From: Hypsibius dujardini | Lineage: Eukaryota > Tardigrada > Eutardigrada > Parachela > Hypsibiidae | DNA length: 20,444 nucleotides | Direction of reading: 5' to 3' | NCBI GenBank assembly: GCA_001579985.1 | Contig: LRSR01005230.1 | Location: 1-20,444, forward strand | Shown: in pieces, positions 8,640-17,105 of the stretch | How positions within the stretch are numbered: position 1 is the first letter of the stretch | How the letters are laid out: every line of letters starts with the position of its first letter | The notes under the pieces: model-generated | Database searches by the model: none | Told to the model about the DNA's origin: nothing | What the model saw: the letters and a program-made list of their open reading frames with translations, nothing else | Program-made: the position numbers and the translations under genes

Positions 8640-8998
8640 ATGTTTCAGCAACACATTCACAAATGCAATATGGGGGTCCTCTTTGCGTCTATTTTTCTCA
8701 GTGTGTTAGTGAGCCTCGTCACTCCGCAAGCGTGCTCCTACCGAACGGACGGGAAAGAACGGAAAGAGGCGAAACGCAAACAATTCGGCATCGATCCAAT
8801 CTCCTCCGTCGACAGCCAGCTATACAACATGGATATTTCACACAATGCGGTGTTAAACGCCAGATTACATAGTATCTACCCGGACACCAAGGTGCTCCTC
8901 GTCACAGGCACAACCCTTCCCACCCAGTTCAGAGATTTAGAGGAGTTTGGCTGGGCCAATGGAGGTTCGCACAATGGAGCCGTGGTCCAAATAGGCTA
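8640..8998 (+). CDS. small putative secreted protein of unknown function
   Basis: The ATG at 8640 opens a 119-codon frame. After a short basic start comes a hydrophobic run (GVLFASIFLSVLVSLVTPQA, about residues 12-31) that looks like a signal peptide. The mature part would be hydrophilic and basic at first (KERKEAKRKQF), with a single Cys just after the likely cleavage point. I recognise no family. The stop codon lies inside the first unit of the 29-bp satellite that begins at 8982, so the last residues (VVQIG) are repeat-encoded. The true gene may instead splice out before this point, for example at a GTTCGC or GTGCTC donor-like site. A TATA box candidate lies upstream. Confidence 0.4.
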
Positions 8999-9114
8999 AA
9001 ACGACAAAAAGTGATTCAAATAGGATAAAACGACAAAAAGTGGTCCAAATAGGCTAAAACGACAAAAAGTGATTCGAATAGGCTAAAACGACAAAAAGTG
9101 ATTCAAATAGGCTT
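8982..9114. repeat. 29-bp tandem repeat, 4.6 copies
   Basis: Units start at 8982, 9011, 9040, 9069 and 9098. Each contains ATAGGCTAAAACGACAAAAA or a near variant. Alternate units begin GTGGTCC or GTGATTC, which suggests a 58-bp higher-order step in part of the array. The first unit overlaps the end of the ORF at 8640-8998. Confidence 0.95.
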
Positions 9115-9551
9115 TTCGCGGTATGAATTTTGCCGACTATAGATTTTGGCTAAACTTGAAGATTCTTTCCCCCATCCACCTCACCTCGTTATGCATACCG
9201 CGTTTAGAAGCGTCATCATTTCTAAATATATCGCTCAGTTTTGCCCTACCTTCCGGCATAGTACACACACACAGCTGCGTTCAATCCGCAGGTGGTTCCT
9301 CTTAATCTATAAATAAGACCTTCTTCCGGTTACTCAATCGCTCTCCGCGAATAGTCCGTATTCTAGTAAGATCACTTTGAAGCACCCATGTTGAGGTACA
9401 AAGGTATAGTTTTGATCATTAGCGTTTATACTCGTACTTTCAACAGAAAATCTGGATAGACTCTGGAAGTTAGATTTACTGTTATCAGGTTCAGGTTCAG
9501 GTTCAGCTTATTTCCCTGAGCGTCAAAGCTTGCGAAAACTCGCAGGTCGCC
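9115..9551. other. intergenic stretch
   Basis: No gene is supported. A short (CAGGTT)n-like run (GTTCAGGTTCAGGTTCAG) lies near 9488-9507, just upstream of the candidate first exon at 9552. Confidence 0.5.
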
Positions 9552-12111
9552 ATGAGTGTGTATTCTGATGAGGAGAGCGAAGTTGCACTACCCACCCCTT
9601 TGCACCGCAGCGATTATGCGGATGATTTGGTTGACGGGGAAGACCAACCGGAATTCGTGGCAAATATTCCAATACGTAAGTAAGCAACAGAATTTGATCT
9701 AACGAAGGGTCCCAGGAATGGGCAAATGGGCGGGGCAGGGGAATGATTGAACAATCAACCAATCAATCAATCAATCGATCAATCTCCGCTCCGATTGCTC
9801 CGGAGCTCCGCTGGTTGATTGGTTGATTGTTCAACTGTACCCTTTCTAAGTATTTTTTGATTTCATAAATCTCGGAATTTCTAACATGAGCTCCAGAAAA
9901 AGGGCGAAAGAATTAAACAGCGCTGCAACCTCCTCATCCGAGACCCGGGAGGATGTGGCCAATAAAAAATTCGACAGCCTTTTCACACTGGAATTCATGG
10001 CTGAGTGTGAAGCCAGGTGGCAGAACCATATCGTGATGGGATTACTGGCAGCGGACGAGAAAGGCGAACCCACGGCTTAAACCTAAGCTCGGAGAAAATT
10101 TTCCGATCAGTGCACACATTCAAATTTAAATTAAGAACTGTTTGCATATTCAGACGCGATTTCTAGTGTTACCTTGCTGGGATCTGTCGTTATGCAACGA
10201 ATTCACGCTGAACATCAGCGTACCAATAACGGACACCAGAGCGTCCCTACTTTCGCTTGATAATTATAAATTGCCCATTATCCCCTAGGTGATCCCCCAC
10301 CGCACGCTTTTCGCAAGGTTACGGGGGTAGACAACTACATCGACCTCACTCCGACCGTTTCTCGTCCAGCTTCAGCTGCCAGTTTCCACCAATCATCACT
10401 ATCGCGCCCCACCCCACCGCCTCGCAGTAGCTCCGCCCAGTCCAGCGCCAGCAGCCGTCCTGCCTCCGCCATGTCCGTATCCTCCTCCGCCTCAAGAGGA
10501 TTGAATGTGTTGATGTTTTTGGGTTCGGTGAGGGATGGCAGGATATGCGATAGGGTCGCGAAGTTTATGCTGACCGCGTTCAACGCGAGAAACCACCATG
10601 TCACCGTGATCGACCCGAAGGACTACAATTTGGGCCAGGTGGTCCAACCGATCCACTTCTACAAGGATCCGGCGCAGATCCCGAAACAGATGGTTGCAAT
10701 CAACAAGCAGATCCTCGAAGCTGACGCCTTCGTGGTCGTGGCTGCAGGTACAGTCAACGACAAGACAGGTACACTGGAGGGTCCGGGAATGGGCAAAAGG
10801 GGCGTGGCAGGGGTGATCAGGCGGTTGAGTACACTGGAGGGTCCCGGGAATGGGCAAAGGGGGCGGGTCAGGAGGCGGTCAGGTGGTTGATTGTTCGATT
10901 GTTTGAAAACCACCCCCTGCCCCGCCCCTTTTGCCCATAACCCGAACCCTTCAGTATACTCAATATTGTCGTTGACTGTACACGCATTCTGTGTGTTATG
11001 TTAAGCACATTCGCCGTGTTGGTCGACTTTGGGGTCCCCATAATAGCGCCTCGTTTTTGTTATTTCTCAGAGTACAATTCGGGAATCAGTCCGGCACTTT
11101 GTAGGTATACTGCGAGACCCGGTCAATTAACCGTCGAACATATCCGCAGAATCGTCATTTTGTTTTATCGTGCTCAATCTTTATCTCAACTACAGTTTGA
11201 TGGATAATTTCCCACCGTCCAGCTACAGCCATCGACCGTCAGCTATTGTGACCTACTCCACGGGTAGGCATCCGATTTATCCATTTACTCATTAGTACTT
11301 CAACTTGAATCAACAGCCACTTCGGAGTGCTTGTTATATCTGAACAATTTCCAGTCTTTTAAATAAAAATAAAAATTTCATATATTTACTATGTAAATAT
11401 ATATCGTATTTATATATATCATATATGAGTAATGATAAAGGGATGAGAATTAGGTTTATAATTCGAATGTGTAAATGATTTACCGGTTTACGTTTCCATT
11501 TCTTCTAGGACAGTTTGGCGGTATTCGTGCGGCGATGCAGGCAAGCGGGAATTTTTTTTTCATCGAACGAAGGAACCATGCGATTTCCAGACAACCAGAC
11601 GAAACTGTCGTTGTTTTCTAGCTAAGGCAATATCTCGGAGACCTTTTGACCGTCAGTGTTCCCAACATGATAGGTATGTGGAGAGAGCCATAATTGTGGA
11701 ACTCTTTTATCGTAAAGAGGATTTTTTCCCCCGCCCGGTCAGTGATTTCGAAGGCCCATGAACATCTTAGTGAAGTGGGAGTGAATAATTCTCCAGCCGG
11801 AAACAACCTGAAAAAGGACACGGATATAACATTGAGGTAGGAGACCTTTCGATCATCGAATAACGTTGATATCACGGTTTACACAGTTTTCCACCTCAAA
11901 ATTTGCAGCCAACTGGAATGGTACGCTGATGCCATAAAGAAACAACGCGCGGTACGACATTATCACTGCTTGTCATCTTTGTATAATTAAATTACCGGGT
12001 GCGGACTTATTTTTGAACCAGACATTAACTACTCGGAATTCACCGAGAAACACAAAAAAGCCAAAATCCGAAACAGCCAAAAGATGGAGAATTTACTACT
12101 CGACCAAATAA
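9552..12111 (+). CDS. NADPH-dependent FMN reductase, tandem copy 1 (multi-exon)
   Basis: The proposed exons are 9552-9675, 10289-10747, 11071-11104, 11196-11263, 11509-11540, 11622-11673, 11743-11836, 11909-11951 and 12022-12111. Every phase matches and the stop is TAA, giving 331 residues. A shorter protein starting at ATG 10471 would have 229. The core has the flavodoxin-like FMN reductase signature: LNVLMFLGSVRDGR (phosphate-binding loop), VVVAAEYNSGISPAL, SHRPSAIVTYSTGQFGGIRAAMQ and QLEWYA. Family members reduce FMN or quinone-like substrates with NAD(P)H, usually as soluble dimers. The first two exons add an acidic start and a Ser/Pro/Ala-rich linker of about 100 residues; the frame is open across it, but exon 1 is only inferred from the phase match. 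The copy differs from copy 2 in its introns and has a longer, basic C-terminus. Confidence 0.75.
9676..9896 (+). repeat. intron segment with a hairpin element
   Basis: TTGAACAATCAACCAATCAA (9747-9766) is a perfect inverted copy of 9815-9834. It is preceded by a G-rich segment (GGAATGGGCAAATGGGCGGG) that resembles the repeats in the reductase intron at 10769-10870. The two introns therefore carry members of one repeat family. Confidence 0.8.
9897..10080 (+). CDS. candidate alternative terminal exon or separate small gene
   Basis: An open frame (ATG at 9886) ends with TAA at 10078-10080. It contains SRKRAKELNSAATSSSETRE and FTLEFMAECEARWQNHIVMG, followed by an acidic and polar tail. If exon 9552 uses a donor at 9679/9680, splicing to 9897 keeps the frame and gives a 103-residue protein with an IRKKRAK basic patch. 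If it uses the stronger donor at 9675/9676, the frame instead fits the reductase exon at 10289. Both products share an acidic first exon, so alternative splicing or two separate genes are equally possible. I recognise no domain. Confidence 0.35.
10748..10981. mobile_element. palindromic foldback element at a reductase splice donor
   Basis: GTACAGTCAACGACAA (10748-10763) is a perfect inverted copy of 10966-10981. Similarity continues inward through ATGGGCAAAAGGGGCG-like segments, so the two arms are about 90-100 bases each. The left arm also contains a 60-bp tandem duplication (units at 10769 and 10829). The element starts exactly at the first base of the intron, so its first bases serve as the GT donor. 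No transposase is present. Confidence 0.8.
11541..11621 (+). other. 81-nt GC-AG intron in reductase copy 1
   Basis: Between AAMQ and LRQYL, copy 1 has an 81-base insertion that copy 2 lacks. Its borders are CAG|GCAAGC and TTTTCTAG|, which fit the minor GC-AG intron class. The length is a multiple of three, but the last in-frame codon of the insertion is TAG. Retention would therefore truncate the protein. Removing it restores a sequence parallel to copy 2 on both sides. Confidence 0.75.
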
Positions 12112-12559
12112 AAAAATAATTTTAATCATTGTAACCGCCGCTTGCGCCCTCCAGGCGACGGACTCTGCGCTGCCAGGAATCAATGGCGGCAATCAATCGC
12201 CTCCTAAGGAATGGCGTCCAACTCTTTCTTACAAATTTCTTAAAACTTTTGAACAATTAAAAAAAAAAGTAAATTCCAATTTCTTTTTACATTTATGTGC
12301 TCATGGGCAGGTCCTAAAACTTGTCGCGGCCTTGCTGCGTAATATTTTGTGGCGACGATAAGGGCCGCCATTGATTCGTGGCAGCGCAGAGTCCGTTGCG
12401 TAGAAGGCGCAAGCGGCGGTCACATTGAAAAAAAGTCGTTTTTTATCTGGTGGATTATTAAATTTTCCATCTTTTGGCCGTTTTAGTTTTTGGTCTTTTT
12501 GTTTCTTGGTGCATTCCGAGTAGTTACACGTTTGGTTCAATAATAAGTCCACACCCGGT
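11994..12559. repeat. large inverted repeat (arms of about 197 and 196 bp) at the 3' end of reductase copy 1
   Basis: The left arm 11994-12190 and right arm 12364-12559 are diverged reverse complements. Matching landmarks are ACCGGGTGCGGACTTATT against AATAAGTCCACACCCGGT, and GACTCTGCGCTGCCA against a TGGCAGCGCAGAGTC-like segment. The spacer is about 173 bases. The left arm contains the last coding exon of reductase copy 1 with its stop codon and an AATAAA at 12107-12112. The right arm encodes an 87-codon minus-strand frame that mirrors this exon. Confidence 0.8.
12107..12112 (+). terminator. polyadenylation signal overlapping the stop of reductase copy 1
   Basis: AATAAA overlaps the proposed TAA stop at 12109-12111. 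If used, the transcript would end before the inverted-repeat loop and carry a very short 3' UTR. Confidence 0.35.
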
Positions 12560-13352
12560 ATCATCGCTACACCGCGGACCGCGATTACATGACACTACTG
12601 TATTAAATTACTCCTTATCATTTACGAATCCACATTCCTCTCCTTGCAGCTTCTTGGGATACCGAAATAAAAGACTCTTTTGGAAATAAAGACTCGTTGT
12701 TTGAGCCATGGTCGTTCTGCTGGCCGCCGCAGTGACAGGACCAACAGGAATATCTCTGAAGCTTCGCGACTGTGCCTTTCTCCATCTGAACTTCTAGTTG
12801 TTTATGACTTTTATGCACTCTTCATAATTCGCCAGGTCCCTTTACCTAATTATTTGGCATTTTCAACATATCTTATGTCACACTTTCGGCCATGCTCTCC
12901 GACTTGACGCTCGATGTTAAAAACGGTTTAAAATCCCTTTTCAATGTTAGTTAAGCCGCTGTGCCTTCGCCTTGCAGTGTGGAGATCTCCACCCCGTGGA
13001 GAACCGCACCGTGGAGAGCCACACCAAGGAGCGAGCAAGAGCAGTCAAACTATCGCTGAGGAGTCGCATCATCTTTTCTCAGGTGACCGGAAGTCGAACG
13101 CGCACAACTCTTGTCGCGCGTACGAACGACGGCTGGGTAATTTGGTCAGCGTCTGTGCACATGGGCACAGATGGATCTAATAGCTAGAAGTATGAACGGA
13201 CGAACGGAAGTCTCGGGCACGAGAGCCAGACGTCTTGTGCGGTACTAGTAAGGACTAACTGCACTGAAAAATGTCCACACAAATTCACTGCTCCAAGGTA
13301 CGACCGGCTACCCTCCAAGATAGATGGGAGGCCTACTCTCATGGTCGATTAA
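12560..13352. other. noncoding stretch between the reductase copies, first part
   Basis: No gene is supported. It contains GTGGAGA-rich short repeats near 12978-13020 and the first copy of a dispersed repeat (about 13028-13150) whose second copy is at about 14494-14625. Short open frames here have no recognisable features. Confidence 0.5.
13028..13150. repeat. dispersed direct repeat, copy A
   Basis: This segment shares the order GCGAGCAAGAGCAG, CCGGAAGTCGAA, GTACGAACGA and AATTTGGTCA with the segment at about 14494-14625. The two are diverged but collinear and in the same orientation. Confidence 0.7.
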
Positions 13353-13571
13353 GTACTGTATTTTGATGTTAGACAGGGACAGTCGTACTGGAGTGGAACG
13401 TGTTCACGCCTGTGTGCACCGTACACACAGCACAAGCGCCGCGTGGCCGATTAAACGTTCCACAGCTCGTACGCTATCCCTGTGCACTGTACACACAGCA
13501 CAAGCGCCGCGTGGCCGATTAAACGTTCCACAGCTCGCACGCTATCCCTGTCTAACGCGAAAATACAGTAC
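13353..13571. mobile_element. 219-bp terminal-inverted-repeat element with an internal duplication
   Basis: The left end 13353-13379 (GTACTGTATTTT and GTTAGACAGGGA) matches the reverse complement of 13545-13571 over 27 bases with three mismatches. Inside is a 68-bp tandem duplication with units at 13415-13482 and 13483-13550, two base differences apart. There is no coding capacity, so a non-autonomous DNA transposon is the simplest reading. Confidence 0.8.
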
Positions 13572-13667
13572 GCCCCAATTCTGCGGCATCATTGATAATA
13601 GCACACAGTAATCTGGATTTCGATAATTCAGATTATGAAGACTCGATTCACAACGTCCGTGCTACAC

Positions 13668-13975
13668 ACATGGCCACAATTTTGGGTGGCAGACTTTAAG
13701 TCAAAAACGGTGGTCTAAGTTCGAGCCGAATTAAGTCACCGCGCGCACGCGCTCTTGACCACATCTGACCATGCAGTCTTTACTCAATTGATCGATTGAT
13801 TGAACTTGTTTATTTTGGTGGAATTCAGAGCAACTTGCTCAATCTTATTCTTCCGCTTGGCCGGACATTAAATCAAAGATTGAGGAGAAAGCAGTGGCAA
13901 GCTCTAGCCAAAAATGGCTCAAACTCAGACCACCCTGATGGCTCGAACTCAGACCACCCAAAATTGTGGCCATGT
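13668..13975. repeat. inverted repeat pair
   Basis: ACATGGCCACAATTTTGGGTGG at 13668-13689 is a perfect 22-bp inverted copy of 13954-13975. Extended similarity lies nearby (GGTGGTCTAAGTTCGAGCC against GGCTCGAACTCAGACCACC), with an inserted segment in the left arm. The right arm also contains a 24-bp tandem duplication (TGGCTCRAACTCAGACCACC, at about 13916-13960). Confidence 0.8.
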
Positions 13976-14285
13976 TTGTACACGGCAGCCGACATGGCCA
14001 GAAATGTTGGATACCGTAATACTGTAGAGAGTCCCGACCCATCCGTGGTACTTTTTAGACCCTCCAGTAAATTAGACCCGGTGGGCCAAAACAACTGTTA
14101 CGCTTCAATCGATCAATCAAATTTGAACGGCGGAAGCGATCAAGGGTTTTTTTCTTTCTTCTTTGGTGTAGCGACTACGATCACCCATTTTTTTAAATTT
14201 TAAAGAAAACGCAAAAAATCGAGCATGAATCAATGAAACGACCGCAGAAAGGAAGGATGAAAACTGTAAATGCGAACTGCTTACG

Positions 14286-14388
14286 CAATCAATCAATCGA
14301 CAGCTGCGGTCTTGTGGTTCGCACATCTTTGCAATCAATCAATCGACACCTGCGGTCTTGTGGCTCACACATCTTTGCAATCAATCAA
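14286..14388. repeat. 46-bp tandem repeat, 2.2 copies
   Basis: Units start at 14286, 14332 and 14378. Each begins CAATCAATCAATCGACA and contains TGCGGTCTTGTGG. It belongs to the ATTG/CAAT-rich sequence that recurs across 9.7-16 kb. Confidence 0.92.
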
Positions 14389-14493
14389 AACAGTAGCTTT
14401 AACTGTGTGATGACGTAGGCACCACGGATGGGTCGGATGAGTAAACAAATTTCATAAAGGGCGGCTTTGTCGATATAGATTATTTAGAAATGC

Positions 14494-14625
14494 GGCGAAG
14501 CGAGCAAGAGCAGAAAAATAATCACTAGCCTGACGAAGTGAGTCGATGACATTCAGACAGCCGGAAGTCGAATTCCTCATTTTCTTGTACGAACGATAGC
14601 CTTTTAATTTGGTCACATCCTATCT
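14494..14625. repeat. dispersed direct repeat, copy B
   Basis: This is the counterpart of the segment at about 13028-13150, in the same orientation and order, and diverged. The pair may be traces of one older repeat family. Confidence 0.65.
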
Positions 14626-15135
14626 CACCGATCATATACCTACATTTTAGACATATGGCTGAAACATTGTCCGGTTCTCAGAATAATGCACAATCCATTG
14701 ACGCCTAATAGGTATAGCGCATACACGTGTTAAGTCCATTTTAGTGAATACAGATTGGACAGAGTTTTTCCCAGGGTGTAATAAAGCGAGAGGTTCGGTA
14801 GGTCTTGGACCTACTCACCCACAAAAGAGCTCCTACACGTACGAACTGAATGCTTAACTAACTGAACCAACCCTCTTAAGTCGTTCAAAGCATTCCCTCT
14901 ATGCACTGGCCGAGTGAAGTGGCTTGACGCGGTCTGCCTAACATTCTGACTGCAAGAGTAGACCGGTTAATATTTATTAAACCACCAGCCTGCTAACATT
15001 TCTATTTTCTACCTCCAACCCAGCAGCAAACTTTTACCTCGTCATCCCATCTTTACAGCAAGTCTCTTCCTCACCGGCAATCGCCATCTCCAGCACGGTA
15101 AGGGTATTTTAATTTCAAAACCCAGTTTTCAAATA
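14626..15135. other. upstream flank of reductase copy 2
   Basis: No gene or clear TATA box is visible. A CT- and CA-rich stretch near 15020-15095 directly precedes the first coding exon and could be a 5' UTR. Confidence 0.45.
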
Positions 15136-16364
15136 ATGAGTCAACAAATTTTGCTTGCAGCCTTTACCGTTGCTCTAACTGCCAATTTACTGTTTCAGCT
15201 CTGCCACCGACCTCAGACAGTCCAAATTCAAGTCGAACAGGAGCCGCCGCAAAACTCCCCAGCAGCAGCAACAATGGCCGCCGCACGACCGGGTTTGAAC
15301 ATTTTGGTCTTCCTGGGTTCGGTCCGTGAGGGACGCATGGCATTGCGGGTGGGACGCTATGTGCAGCAGCTGCTGGAGAAGCGTCAACACAAAGTCACCA
15401 TTTTGGGTAATCGATTGCTTGATTGACTTGTTGGCGACAGTCGTTCGATTTGATTGCTTGATTGACTGGTTGGCGACAGTGGTTCGATTTGATTAAACAG
15501 CTGATTTGATTAATTGATTGATAATACACACGTGGCCATATTACAGCGCTAACTGAGTTTGGCCATTTAGCTAGCTGAGACCCTAAACCCATGCAATGAT
15601 CGCGCTAAATGACTTGACTCGGGTAGCGCTATCATACGGCCACGTTGTCGGGACAGCTCCAGCAGCAAAAACGGGGCAAAGAAGAGTCGCCCAAGAAACT
15701 TTTGAACCGTTCAGCAGTTTCTGCAGGAATAATTTGCCAAGGATCGGGAATTTAGTGAGAAATCATTAGCAAAAAATCACCTCAGTCGGGGTGAATTGAT
15801 AGTGCGCTGTGTTGACTGTTTAATCAGTTGATTGTTTGATTGGTTGATTATTTGATTGTGCGCTGTTTTGACTGTTTAATCGGTTGATTGTTTGATTGGT
15901 TGATTGTTTGATTGTTTGAAGCATACCTTGTTAAGGGAATCGGATAGGTTGATTGATGGATCAGCGTCACTTTGATTATTTATTAGTTTAATTTCTAGTT
16001 TGTTTTTGCAGATCCGAAGGAACTGAATCTGGGCGAAGTTGAGCAGCCCCTGCATTTTTATAAGGATCCCAGTTTAGCGCCGGTCATCTTGCACCAGATC
16101 AATAAGCAGATTCAGGAAGCCGACGGGTTCGTCGTCGTCTCTGCCGGTAAAGTCATTTTTGCTTTGTCATTGCCGGTTGTTATACATATAACAAAAAATA
16201 AACGTATACCCTCTTACCTCTCTTAGAATACAACTCTGGCATGACTCCAGCTTTGGTAAGTTTTACCGCAATCTCTAATTCTGCAGCCTTCACCCATCAT
16301 ATTGTGATAGATACGAGTGAATACTTCAAGGTTTTGTCCTCATGTCTATCTATCTGTCTATCTA

Positions 16365-16397
<33 letters not shown>

Positions 16398-17030
16398 ATG
16401 CCTGTCTGAGGCTAATTTGCTGATGTAACGTGCTGAGGATATTGACCATTCCAGGCGTCGATTATGGACAACTTCCCGCCGGTGTCGTACGGATACCGTC
16501 CGTCGGCCATCGTCACCTACTCGATGGGTGAGTAGTCCGAAACTCCGAATATCGTTTTTGTCAGCGCAGTCAGGGCACGCCGTATGTTTAGGTCAATTTG
16601 GAGGCATCCGGGCTGCCATGCAGCTGCGCCAGTTTTTGAGCGAACTGACCACCGTGCACATGTCTTCGATGATCGGTACGGCGTGATTTTAGATTCTCGC
16701 AATTTTATCTCCATCTCAGGGTCAACTTACTAATGAGGTTTGTGTGGGATTTTAGTGATTCCGAAGGTGCATGAGTCTCTCAGCGAAGAAGGCTCGGCTA
16801 CCAGCGACTCACTCGCCCGCGCAAGCGAGGCGATGTGCAAGGTATGAGGATTTTAGAATTGTAACTTCTTCTTTTCGTTCTTGTTCGAACACTTAACCTT
16901 AAGTCTTTTAACCTTTTAGCAACTGGAGTGGTACGCCCATGCCTTGAAGACCGAGCGCAACGTACGCAAAAAACTATTGGTTTCACCGCGTACCTGTCTG
17001 TTGGACTGTCTGTCTCTCTCTGTCTCTTCT

Positions 17031-17105
<75 letters not shown>

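Noticed and set aside
10471-12111. Reductase copy 1 as a pseudogene
   Set aside because: The stop after AAMQ first suggested decay, but a GC-AG intron and a shifted donor restore the full frame with conserved motifs through the C-terminal QLEWYA. An intact gene is therefore the better reading until transcripts say otherwise.
12301-12564. 87-codon minus-strand frame as an independent gene
   Set aside because: It mirrors the last exon of reductase copy 1 as the other arm of the inverted repeat. There is no start or promoter support.
12707-12796. 29-codon ORF with a hydrophobic start
   Set aside because: It is too short, with no promoter, splice or homology support.
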